A stretch of 64,000 nucleotides of DNA from Candidatus Roseilinea mizusawaensis. GTDB lineage: Bacteria > Chloroflexota > Anaerolineae > J036 > Brachytrichaceae. The stretch lies in the NCBI GenBank assembly GCA_016841965.1, contig JAEANN010000002.1, positions 1 to 64,000 of the forward strand, in the 5' to 3' direction. Below are positions 33,629 to 41,405 of this stretch, piece by piece; position 1 is the first letter of the stretch; each line of letters opens with the position of its first letter. Under the pieces are notes generated by a model, which was not told the origin of the DNA, did no database searches, and saw only the letters and a program-made list of their open reading frames with translations. The position numbers were made by a program, and so were the translations under genes.

Positions 33629-35027
33629 ACAATTCGAATGAATCTCCGCGCGCGGGAACATGGACGTTTTGCGCGCCCAATGCGCGCATCCCTTCAGCCA
33701 ACGCTTGCGCCGCGCGCTCCTCGCCGTGTACGACAAAGACCCCGCGCAGTTTGTCCACATGTGGCTTCACCCATTGCAACAGGTCGTCGCGGTCGGCGTG
33801 CCCGCTGAAGGCTTCGATGCGCCGCACTTCAGCGCGCACCCGGAAATCATCACCCAGGATACGCACGCGCGGCTCACCATCCAGAATGCGCCGGCCCAGG
33901 GTATGCTCGGCCTGGAAGCTGACAAACAGGATCATGTTCTTGGGATCCTCCAGCGTGTTGCGCAGGTGATGCAAGATGCGCCCGTTCTCGCACATGCCAG
34001 AGGCGCTGATAATGACTGCCGGCCCGCGCAAATGGTTAAGCGCCTTAGACGACTCGACATCGCGGACATAAAACAGCCGCCGAAAACCAAACACATCCCC
34101 GTTGTCCGCTTCGATCAGCAGTTGCCGGGTCTCGCGGTCATAGCATTCCGGGTGCTGACGAAAGATCTCGGTCACATTCACTGCCAGCGGGCTATCGACA
34201 AAGATCGGGACGTCGGGCAACTGTTTATCACGCATCAATTGGTGCAGGCCATAGACTATCTCTTGCGTGCGCCCAACCGCGAAGGCAGGGATGATAACCT
34301 TACCGCCACGCCGGACTGCGTCATCGACAGCCTGGCCCAGTTCCGGCAGCGCGTCTGCGATGGGCGGGTGCGTACGGTCGCCATACGTGCTCTCGATGAT
34401 GAGATAGTCTGCCTCCGGCATCGGACGAGGGTCGCGCAAGATCGGTAGCCCAAAGCGTCCCAGGTCGCCACTAAAACATATCCGCAGGCTGCGGCCGTTT
34501 TCTTGCGCCTCCACCAGCACCCAGGCCGACCCCAACATGTGGCCGGCGTCGCCGAGCCAGGCGCGCAGATTGGCTGTAAGCGCCATCGGCTTGCCATAGT
34601 CGTAGCTGGCAAAGGCATGCAGCGCATCCTCAGCGTCTTCGAGGGTGTAGATGGGTTCGATCGGCGGCAAATCGCCATCCTTGCTGCGACGCTTGTTCAG
34701 GAAGCGCGCGTCTTCCTGCTGGATCATGGCCGAATCGCGCAACATCGCAGCGCACAGATCGCGAGTGGCGTGGGTGCAATATACATGGCCGGCAAAGCCG
34801 CTTTTAACCAGGTTAGGAATGTTGCCGCTGTGGTCAATGTGTGCGTGCGACAAGACAACCGCGTCAATCTGGCCAGCCTCGAATGGCAGATTCTGATTGA
34901 TGGCATAGCTGTCAGAGCGGCGGCCCTGATAGAGACCGCAATCAAGCAGAAGCCGGCTCGACCCGGCTTCCAGAAGATGCTGCGAGCCGGTGACCGTGCG
35001 AGCAGCGCCCCAACACGTAAGCTTCAT
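33627..35027 (-). CDS. MBL-fold beta-CASP RNA nuclease/exonuclease family protein
   Basis: This 466-residue enzyme belongs to the RNA-processing MBL group (CPSF73/YSH1-like). Metal-binding HAHIDHSG is at about 59-66, GHMLGSA supplies a further ligand, and SGDLGR and the C-terminal SGHAD and VHGE motifs complete the active site. Residues 200-390 carry the beta-CASP insert (ESTYGDR, PAFAVGRTQE, SGMCENGRILHHL). It probably degrades or processes RNA. TATACT ends nine bases before the ATG, and the -10 overlaps that of the divergent bifunctional nuclease gene. Confidence 0.92.
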   Translation of the reverse strand: MKLTCWGAARTVTGSQHLLEAGSSRLLLDCGLYQGRRSDSYAINQNLPFEAGQIDAVVLSHAHIDHSGNIPNLVKSGFAGHVYCTHATRDLCAAMLRDSAMIQQEDARFLNKRRSKDGDLPPIEPIYTLEDAEDALHAFASYDYGKPMALTANLRAWLGDAGHMLGSAWVLVEAQENGRSLRICFSGDLGRFGLPILRDPRPMPEADYLIIESTYGDRTHPPIADALPELGQAVDDAVRRGGKVIIPAFAVGRTQEIVYGLHQLMRDKQLPDVPIFVDSPLAVNVTEIFRQHPECYDRETRQLLIEADNGDVFGFRRLFYVRDVESSKALNHLRGPAVIISASGMCENGRILHHLRNTLEDPKNMILFVSFQAEHTLGRRILDGEPRVRILGDDFRVRAEVRRIEAFSGHADRDDLLQWVKPHVDKLRGVFVVHGEERAAQALAEGMRALGAQNVHVPARGDSFEL

Positions 35028-35036
35028 GGTGAGGCG

Positions 35037-35044
35037 AGTATAAT
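35037..35044. promoter_or_regulatory. Shared divergent -10 element
   Basis: AGTATAAT gives TATAAT on the plus strand (35039-35044) and TATACT on the minus strand (35042-35037). The minus gene would be leaderless (nine-base gap); the plus gene would have a leader of about 20 nt with a GGAGG site. Confidence 0.55.
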
Positions 35045-35072
35045 GGCCGCACTGTGGAGGTAAGCAACCAGC

Positions 35073-35570
35073 ATGGAAGGCATGGTTGAGGTCAAAATCG
35101 AGAGCATCCGCGTGAGCCTGATGTCGCAGTATCGGGTTGTGATTCTGAAAGACCTGGCCAGCAATCGCTATCTACCCATCTGGATCGGCCCCTACGAAGC
35201 GGATGCCATCACCATCCACTTGCAAGAGGTTCAGGTCCCGCGTCCGCTCACACACGATCTGATCGTGAAAATCATCGAAGAGTTGGACGCCAAAGTAGAC
35301 TACGTCTATGTTAGCGATTTGAACAACGACACCTTCTATGCTCGCGTCGTCCTCAAGGTGAGAGACCGCGAATTGAGCATTGACTCGCGGCCCAGCGACG
35401 CGGTCGCTATCGCTGTTCGGGTCGAGTGCCCCATCTACGTCAACGAAGAAGTCATGGAACGCGCCGGCGTGACGCCAGAGGAAGAAGGCACGGTCGCCGA
35501 TGAAGACCTGGGCGCGTTCAAAGACTTTATCGGTTCCCTGGACCTGGATGACCTGGACAAGAACCAATAA
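35073..35570 (+). CDS. Bifunctional nuclease family protein (DUF151)
   Basis: This is a 165-residue protein. The first 135 residues match the BFN/DUF151 fold: VEVKIESIRVSLMSQYRVVILKD, YLPIWIGPYEADAI, RPLTHDLI, and SIDSRPSDAVAIAVR. The acidic C-terminus (about 135-165) is variable in the family. Family members from plants and Thermotoga have been linked to RNase/DNase activity; the physiological role in bacteria is unclear. GGAGG lies 12 bases before the start. The divergent neighbour is another nuclease, which may be meaningful. Confidence 0.92.
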   Translation: MEGMVEVKIESIRVSLMSQYRVVILKDLASNRYLPIWIGPYEADAITIHLQEVQVPRPLTHDLIVKIIEELDAKVDYVYVSDLNNDTFYARVVLKVRDRELSIDSRPSDAVAIAVRVECPIYVNEEVMERAGVTPEEEGTVADEDLGAFKDFIGSLDLDDLDKNQ

Positions 35571-35676
35571 GGCGCGTCTCTGCGTCGCCCTGTGACCCGT
35601 TTGCGCCTCCGCCGCGCGATGATCGCCCGGCGGAGTTTGTTTGCCGAACGGGCGAGAGACTGCGCGGGAGACCTGC

Positions 35677-37209
35677 GTGTCCCTGCTTGATGCGTTCACA
35701 ACCACGTTGCTGGCAGTTAACATTGGCGCGGCGCTCATGGTGACACTGTATGCCCTCTACCAGGGCGCACTGTTACTGCTCTTCTTGCGCACCTGCCGCC
35801 GGCCTCAGACAATGTCTGCCAGATGTCCTTTCGCCGGAGACCTGCCCTATGTCTCTGTGCAGGCGCCGCTTTACAATGAACGCTTTGTCGCTCAGCGGCT
35901 CGTTGCGGCATTGAGCGCACTCGATTACCCCCGCGACCGCCTGCAGATTCAGATTCTAGACGACTCGACGGATGACACATTGCACATCGTCCGGGCGGCC
36001 GTCGAGGCCGCCGTAGCAGCCGGTGCACCCATGGAGTTGATTCACCGCAATCATCGCGCCGGCTTCAAGAGCGGTGCGCTGGCGAATGGTTTGCGCACAG
36101 CGCGCGGCGAATTCATCGCCGTGTTCGACGCCGACTTCGCGCCGCAGCCCGACTTTCTGCGCCGGCTCTGCGCACCCTGTGGCCCGTTTAGCGACCCGGC
36201 TGTCGGGTTCGTTCAAGCGCGCTGGGGCTACCTCAACCGCGACGAGAGTGTGCTGACGCGCGCTCAGGCGCTGTTGCTGGACATGCATTTCGGCATCGAT
36301 CAGCCGGCCCGCAGCGCCTGGCGATTGCCGATGAATTTCAATGGATCGGCCGGGGTATGGCGGCGGACCTGCATCGACGACGCCGGCGGCTGGCAGTTCG
36401 ACACGCTGACCGAGGACCTGGACTTAAGTTATCGCGCTCAGTTGCGCGGGTGGCGCGGCGTCTATTTGCTGGACGTTGTTGCGCCCAGTGAACTGCCCGA
36501 AGCTGTGATCTCCTTCAAGCGCCAACAAGCGCGCTGGGCGCGCGGCACTGTGCAGTGCCTGCGCAAACTGACCGGGCGCTTGTTGAGCAGCGCCCTCTCT
36601 CCCGCGCGCAAAGCGACTGGGCTGATGCATTTGAGCGGCTACATGACTTATCCATTCCTACTCGTGCTGGCGATCAGCTCACCGTTGCTGGCCATCGAGG
36701 CCCACGGCGCGCGCGTTATACCCGGCTGGATGAGCCTGATCAGTCTGGCCGGCCTGTTGCCGATGGTGTCTATGTTTGTCGCGCATCGGCAACAGGGCAG
36801 GTCGGCGCGCCTGTTCGCGCGCGATTTGCCGGTGGTCATCATGTTGGGGATTGGTCTGGCCTGGTCGAACAGCGTGGCCATGTTCGCCGGGCTAGTTGGC
36901 CGGGCGTCAGGTGTTTTCGTGCGCACGCCAAAGGCTACCCCACGTGCGGCAAATAATGCTGCAAATGCCCACGCAGCAGGGTACACAGAGATGCCAGATT
37001 GGACCATGGCCGCCGAGTTGTGCATGGCGCTCTATGTGTTGGGAGTGTGCCTGACACTGGCGCGTCTGGGCGAATGGCTAGCTGTCTTTCCGCTCCTGCT
37101 TTATGGGCTCAGTTTCGCAGGAGTCGCCCTCGGCCAACTGGCGCCACTAGCTCGACGCGCCCTGCAACAGTGGCAGGCATCGCGCATGCGCGCGCCTTCA
37201 GCCGACTAA
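35677..37209 (+). CDS. Membrane-bound family 2 glycosyltransferase (cellulose synthase-like)
   Basis: This 510-residue processive-type GT2 enzyme has one N-terminal hydrophobic segment (about 10-38), a catalytic domain with LDDSTDD, FDADF, TEDLDLSYR and QQARW (the D, DxD, D, QxxRW set), then four to five C-terminal membrane helices. It probably polymerises or transfers a sugar at the membrane. The frame begins with TTG at 35641, but the GTG at 35677 is preferred because GGGAG precedes it by six bases and the hydrophobic segment follows directly. It ends ten bases from the convergent manA gene, whose product makes mannose-6-phosphate precursors. Confidence 0.9.
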   Translation: MSLLDAFTTTLLAVNIGAALMVTLYALYQGALLLLFLRTCRRPQTMSARCPFAGDLPYVSVQAPLYNERFVAQRLVAALSALDYPRDRLQIQILDDSTDDTLHIVRAAVEAAVAAGAPMELIHRNHRAGFKSGALANGLRTARGEFIAVFDADFAPQPDFLRRLCAPCGPFSDPAVGFVQARWGYLNRDESVLTRAQALLLDMHFGIDQPARSAWRLPMNFNGSAGVWRRTCIDDAGGWQFDTLTEDLDLSYRAQLRGWRGVYLLDVVAPSELPEAVISFKRQQARWARGTVQCLRKLTGRLLSSALSPARKATGLMHLSGYMTYPFLLVLAISSPLLAIEAHGARVIPGWMSLISLAGLLPMVSMFVAHRQQGRSARLFARDLPVVIMLGIGLAWSNSVAMFAGLVGRASGVFVRTPKATPRAANNAANAHAAGYTEMPDWTMAAELCMALYVLGVCLTLARLGEWLAVFPLLLYGLSFAGVALGQLAPLARRALQQWQASRMRAPSAD

Positions 37210-37219
37210 CCGAATCCAC

Positions 37220-38353
37220 TCAAGTGCTGATTGCCAGTAGGCGGCGCAGATCAGAGCGGTCGCCATCGCCGCCCAGTTGTGCAATCGCTTCGGCAGGCAC
37301 ATCACGCGCCAACAGAGGCCGCGCGATGTCTTCTATCAAGTCAGGCACATAGGCTTTGGCGACCACATAGGGCCGGCTGCCCGCCACGATTTGGTAGGCC
37401 CCCAGGCCGGCCGGGATGACGACGGATTCGCCGGCGCTTAACGGCATAAACCGACCCTCGCCATACACAACGCTTCCTTCACCCCGCAACACCGTCAATG
37501 TGTGAAAACTGGCGCCGGTTGTCTGTTGTGCGCTGACGCTGGCGATGATCAGAATTTCGCCGGCAAAGTGGCGCGTGGCAGCCAAGCAGATGCGTCTGAC
37601 GCCGGCCTCGCTGATCACCACCGGCTCGATGGTATGGCGTTCAAACGGGGCGAGATCGGCCACCTCGATGGACTGATCGATGTGCAGCGCGCGCGGCCGG
37701 CCGTTCTCCAACCGACCCCAGTCATACAGGCGATAGGTGAGATCGGAGAACTGCTGCAACTCGTACACCAGCATCCCCGCACCGAGCGCATGCACTGTAC
37801 CCGGCGTGTTCAGCACCACATCCCCCGGCTTGACCTGCACCGTCTGCAACACATCCGCCAGCCGGCCCTGTGCGATTGCCTCTCGCAACTCGTCTCGAGA
37901 CATATGGCGCTTGAAGCCGTGAATAATCTGCGCGCCCGGTTCCGCCTCCAGCACATACCAGACTTCGCACTTGCCAAACGGCTGGCCCTCCCGCGCTCTG
38001 GCATAGGCATCGTCGGGGTGAACCTGAACCGAGAGCACATCACCGGCATCGAGCAATTTGATCAGCAAGGGGAAGCGGCAGATTGCCGATGCGCCGGCCG
38101 GCGACTGCTCGCAGCCGGCCGATTGGCCCAGTGCGCCCAGAATGCCTGCCGGGTCGCGGCTGACGATTTCGTTCAGGGTCAGGCCATCGAATGCCCCCCC
38201 TGCAACAGTCACGGTGTCTTCTATCAACCAGGCTTCGCCAATGCGCCGTTGCGCGTCGGCAACGCGATACAGCCGGCCCAGTCGCTTGCCGCCCCACAAT
38301 TTGTCTTTCAAGGCCGGTCTCAATTTCAGCGGTTGATTGGGTATGTCAGTCAT
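37220..38353 (-). CDS. manA: Mannose-6-phosphate isomerase, class I cupin type
   Basis: ManA interconverts fructose-6-phosphate and mannose-6-phosphate. The 377-residue protein has the type I PMI motifs: LWGGKRLG near the start, VQVHPDD (zinc ligands), GKCEVWYVL, GTVHALGAGMLVYELQQ, and a C-terminal cupin ending GESVVIPAGLGAY. The ATG at 38353 is chosen because homology begins at MTDIPNQP, but an ATG at 38374 overlaps the upstream stop codon (ATGA) and is also possible. It is the last gene of a minus-strand cluster with a PGI/PMI-like gene. Confidence 0.92.
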   Translation of the reverse strand: MTDIPNQPLKLRPALKDKLWGGKRLGRLYRVADAQRRIGEAWLIEDTVTVAGGAFDGLTLNEIVSRDPAGILGALGQSAGCEQSPAGASAICRFPLLIKLLDAGDVLSVQVHPDDAYARAREGQPFGKCEVWYVLEAEPGAQIIHGFKRHMSRDELREAIAQGRLADVLQTVQVKPGDVVLNTPGTVHALGAGMLVYELQQFSDLTYRLYDWGRLENGRPRALHIDQSIEVADLAPFERHTIEPVVISEAGVRRICLAATRHFAGEILIIASVSAQQTTGASFHTLTVLRGEGSVVYGEGRFMPLSAGESVVIPAGLGAYQIVAGSRPYVVAKAYVPDLIEDIARPLLARDVPAEAIAQLGGDGDRSDLRRLLAIST

Positions 38354-38370
38354 GTTGGACCTGTTGGACT

Positions 38371-39414
38371 TCATGCGTGGTGAATGAGAGACGCGGGGGC
38401 CGGATCGACATCGGACATGATGGCGGTGTAATAGGCAGTCCAGTCGCCGAAAGTCGCCAGCGAACAAGCCTGGGCCAGTGAACTGACGCCTCGGGCGCGC
38501 ACAGTGTCCTGGTTAAGGCCGGCTTCGAGCATGAGGGTCGTCGTCAGATCATGCCGGGCGGCAATGCGCGGGTCGTCGCACGCGCCGCGCAGCGCGATGA
38601 CGATACTTTTTTGCCACACCGCATCCGGCCGCTCATATCCGAGCACCGAGCCATGACTTGCGTTGGGCATTTCGTCGCACACAGCAGCCGTTTTGGAAAC
38701 GTGGTTGAGCTGCAACTTCCAGTAAGCTGCTACCGGGGCCAGAATTCCCGCGCCGACAATGATGGGCAAGCGGCCCACGAATTGTCCGGCCAGCCGTTTC
38801 GACGGGTTGCGAACAGCCGGCCTATCTGGGCCAATGAGGCGAGTGGTTTCGTGCATGACAGACACAGCCTCGGTGACGGACTCGCCGGGGTCGGGGACAA
38901 GCCACAGTTCACTGAGGATGCCGAGCAACAGGAAAGCCTGCCACACAGCAGTCTGACGGGCCGGCGTGGCAAAGTCTGGCCAATAGCACGGCAGGCCGAG
39001 CTGAGACGCGCGCCGGGCAAGCGCGCCATCGGGGCTGAGCAGCAGCGCATTGCACCGACGCCGGCTTGCTTCATCCAGCGCGCTCAGCGACTCGTCATCA
39101 ACGCCGGTTGTCGAGGATACGATGAGCAGCGTGTCCGGCCCGCCGGCAAAAGCCGGCAGGTCATAGTCGCGCCACACGCTGAGGTGCAGCGGCGATTCGC
39201 GCACATAGAGCGCGCGCACCAAATCAGCGGCCACGGCTGCGCGCCCCATACCGGCACACACCACCCGCCGCGCGCGTCGAAAGGCGTCGGGCAGGGACAG
39301 CGACCGGCCGGCCATATACGCAGCCTGGCACCAGTCGGGCGACTGAAGCAGATCGTCGCGCACCTGCGATGGATCGACAGTCTGATAGGATTCCGGGGCA
39401 TCAAGATCGCTCAC
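38371..39414 (-). CDS. SIS-domain protein of the bifunctional phosphoglucose/phosphomannose isomerase family
   Basis: This 347-residue protein has two SIS subdomains. Its framework fits the PGI/PMI family: VCAGMGRAAVAADL where active members read GMGGSAIGGDL, LIVSSTTGVDDESLSAL for the SxTGxTxE loop, and QLNHVSKTAAVCDEMPNASHGSVLGYE in place of the Glu- and His-bearing ENAK...ELNHNEIVG segment. The His is kept but the Glu and several phosphate-binding Ser/Gly residues differ. Activity may be altered or lost. It lies three bases from rsmI and overlaps a possible manA start. Confidence 0.75.
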   Translation of the reverse strand: MSDLDAPESYQTVDPSQVRDDLLQSPDWCQAAYMAGRSLSLPDAFRRARRVVCAGMGRAAVAADLVRALYVRESPLHLSVWRDYDLPAFAGGPDTLLIVSSTTGVDDESLSALDEASRRRCNALLLSPDGALARRASQLGLPCYWPDFATPARQTAVWQAFLLLGILSELWLVPDPGESVTEAVSVMHETTRLIGPDRPAVRNPSKRLAGQFVGRLPIIVGAGILAPVAAYWKLQLNHVSKTAAVCDEMPNASHGSVLGYERPDAVWQKSIVIALRGACDDPRIAARHDLTTTLMLEAGLNQDTVRARGVSSLAQACSLATFGDWTAYYTAIMSDVDPAPASLIHHA

Positions 39415-39417
39415 AGT

Positions 39418-40269
39418 TCAGATGTCCTCCAGATGCTCCGCTGAGTCGGGTGAAGCATGCAGCAGGGCAATCACATCGCGCTTGTTCCAGCCGGCCTGTT
39501 GGGCCACATCTCTGGCAGCGTCGCGGCGCGTAAGGCCGGCTGCCAGCCGATCATTTAATGCGCGCAGCACTTGCGCCGCCGTCCACTGCTCCGCCGGTTC
39601 GAGCACGGCCCCTTCCAGCAGCAGCACATACTCCCCGCGCGGCGGATGCTGGCGCAGATAGTCGCCCGCGGCCGCGCATGTGCCGCGCCAAACCGATTCA
39701 AACATTTTTGTCAGCTCACAGGCGATCACCAGCCGGCGCTGCGGAAAAGCGTTGGCCATTGCCTCGACCGTTTTTGCCAGCCGGTGCGGCGCTTCGTACA
39801 GCACAATCGTGCGCGGTTCACGGCGCACCGCTTCGATCCAGCGCGCCAGCGCAGAGGGCTTGCGCGGCACAAAGCCCTCGAAGACAAAGGCATTGGTAGG
39901 CAAACCCGACACAGCCAGCGCACTGATAGCAGCGCACGCGCCTGGGATCGGGGTCACAGTGTGCCCGCGCGCGATTGCCGCGACCACCAACTCATAGCCA
40001 GGGTCGGATATGCCGGGTGTGCCGGCGTCGCTCACCAGCGCCACATCCCCCGCCTCGAGCGCCGCCAAAATCGCATCCAGCTTGGTCAGTTTATTGTGCT
40101 CGTGATAGCTGGTCATCGGTGTGTTGATCTGATAGCGATCGAGCAACACGCGCGTAGTGCGCGTGTCTTCAGCGGCAATCAACGGCGCCTCGCGCAGCAC
40201 ACGAATCGCGCGCAGCGTCATGTCTTCCAGATTGCCGATGGGCGTGGCAACCAGATAGAGCGTACCCAT
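39418..40269 (-). CDS. rsmI: 16S rRNA (cytidine1402-2'-O)-methyltransferase
   Basis: RsmI methylates C1402 in the ribosomal P site with S-adenosylmethionine. The 283-residue protein has the tetrapyrrole-methylase fold with LYLVATPIGNLEDMTLRA, EDTR, HEHN, LVSDAGTPGISDPG, PIPGACAAISAL and LYEAPHRL, all diagnostic. The C-terminal helical domain is present. The ATG at 40269 is chosen over one 11 codons upstream that would read through repeat DNA. Confidence 0.96.
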   Translation of the reverse strand: MGTLYLVATPIGNLEDMTLRAIRVLREAPLIAAEDTRTTRVLLDRYQINTPMTSYHEHNKLTKLDAILAALEAGDVALVSDAGTPGISDPGYELVVAAIARGHTVTPIPGACAAISALAVSGLPTNAFVFEGFVPRKPSALARWIEAVRREPRTIVLYEAPHRLAKTVEAMANAFPQRRLVIACELTKMFESVWRGTCAAAGDYLRQHPPRGEYVLLLEGAVLEPAEQWTAAQVLRALNDRLAAGLTRRDAARDVAQQAGWNKRDVIALLHASPDSAEHLEDI

Positions 40270-40315
40270 GGCGATTGATGATTGATGATTGACGATCGTC
40301 AATTGACGATGGACA
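40270..40315. repeat. Intergenic GATTGAY heptamer repeat
   Basis: GATTGAT, GATTGAT and GATTGAC follow each other and then reappear inverted (GTCAATTGAC). The stretch fills the space between the prsA-like gene and rsmI. Confidence 0.7.
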
Positions 40316-40321
40316 AACAGC

Positions 40322-41362
40322 CTATTCCAGGAACTTCTCGATCGTGGCTTTGGCTTTCAAGGACTCGATCCACCGATCCAGGGCGAGTTGCTGGAAATAG
40401 GCTGTGTCTTCGGCGGTCAGCGCGCGCGTCTGGCGATCGACTACCCAGACCAGGTGGAAGCCAATCGGACTTTGCACGATTGGGCTGATTTCGCCGGGAG
40501 CGAGGGCAAAGGCAGCGTCTTCAACTTCGGGCCACAGCACCGCGCCGGCGCCACGGGTGAACCAGCCCAGGTCTCCGCCATCGGGCCGGGTGCTGTCGTC
40601 GATGGATAAAGACTGCGCCAGAGCTGTAAATTTAGCGCCGGCAGCCAGCCGGCTCTGCACAGTCCGCGCTTCCGCCTCGGTTGCAACGACGATATGGTAG
40701 GCATGCACATACTCGGCAGTGCGCGGCAGTTGAGCCAGCACTTGATCGCGCAGAGCATTCGCCATCAACTCCTGGCGCACCATGTCGCGCGCGTCGGCCT
40801 CTGTTTGAGCATTGGCCGCCAGCCATGCTTCGAAGTCAACACGACTGCCGCGTATCTTGATGAGCGTCTCGATCTCCTGTTCGACCATCTCATCGGTGAT
40901 CACGATATTGTTGGCTTTTGCTTGCTGCTCGATAAGGGCCTGCTCGATCAAGGCGTCCAACACGTCGTGCTTGAGTTGAGCAGTGAGCGCAAGTCCTTCC
41001 GGGGTGTCTGGCGCGGGGCCGGCAGGATCCGCCAGGAGGTAGCGAGTCAGCTCGCGCTCGAACTGTGCGCGGGTAATTGGCTGGCCGTTGACGCGCGCCA
41101 CAAGAGCATCAACAGGCAGTTCGGTTGCCGGCGCGCCAGACGCTGGCGGCGGCGTCGCCGTCGCCATCTCGAAGGGGGTTGCAGTCAGGTTCAGGATAAC
41201 GTTGATCGTGACAGTGGACGCCGGGCCGCTTGGCCCGGCAGATTGCGCGCTGCCATCGGTGCATGACCCAAGCAGAACTGTCAGCGGCAAGCACACCAGC
41301 GCAATACAGAAGCGATGGAAACCCGGCGCGGATTGTGCTGTTCGAATGCGGAATGGCCTCAT
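40322..41362 (-). CDS. Peptidylprolyl isomerase lipoprotein (SurA/PrsA-like)
   Basis: This 346-residue extracytoplasmic foldase has a signal peptide ending in LLGSC, a lipobox, so it should be anchored to the membrane. A SurA_N-like chaperone region (about 85-215) is followed by a parvulin PpiC domain (about 225-320) with YHIVVATEAEA, GGDLGWFTRG and GFHLVWV. It probably helps fold secreted proteins, like PrsA of Gram-positive bacteria. The start at 41362 is chosen because the signal peptide begins there; TATAGT lies ten bases upstream. Confidence 0.9.
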   Translation of the reverse strand: MRPFRIRTAQSAPGFHRFCIALVCLPLTVLLGSCTDGSAQSAGPSGPASTVTINVILNLTATPFEMATATPPPASGAPATELPVDALVARVNGQPITRAQFERELTRYLLADPAGPAPDTPEGLALTAQLKHDVLDALIEQALIEQQAKANNIVITDEMVEQEIETLIKIRGSRVDFEAWLAANAQTEADARDMVRQELMANALRDQVLAQLPRTAEYVHAYHIVVATEAEARTVQSRLAAGAKFTALAQSLSIDDSTRPDGGDLGWFTRGAGAVLWPEVEDAAFALAPGEISPIVQSPIGFHLVWVVDRQTRALTAEDTAYFQQLALDRWIESLKAKATIEKFLE

Positions 41363-41372
41363 TGTCCGTTGA

Positions 41373-41394
41373 ACTATACCAAAGCCCGTATACT
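41373..41394. promoter_or_regulatory. Divergent pair of leaderless -10 boxes
   Basis: TATAGT on the minus strand (41378-41373) ends ten bases before the lipoprotein ATG. TATACT on the plus strand (41389-41394) ends eleven bases before the glycosyltransferase ATG. Only 43 bp separate the two start codons and neither has a ribosome binding site. Confidence 0.5.
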
Positions 41395-41405
41395 TAACCT
41401 CCGAC

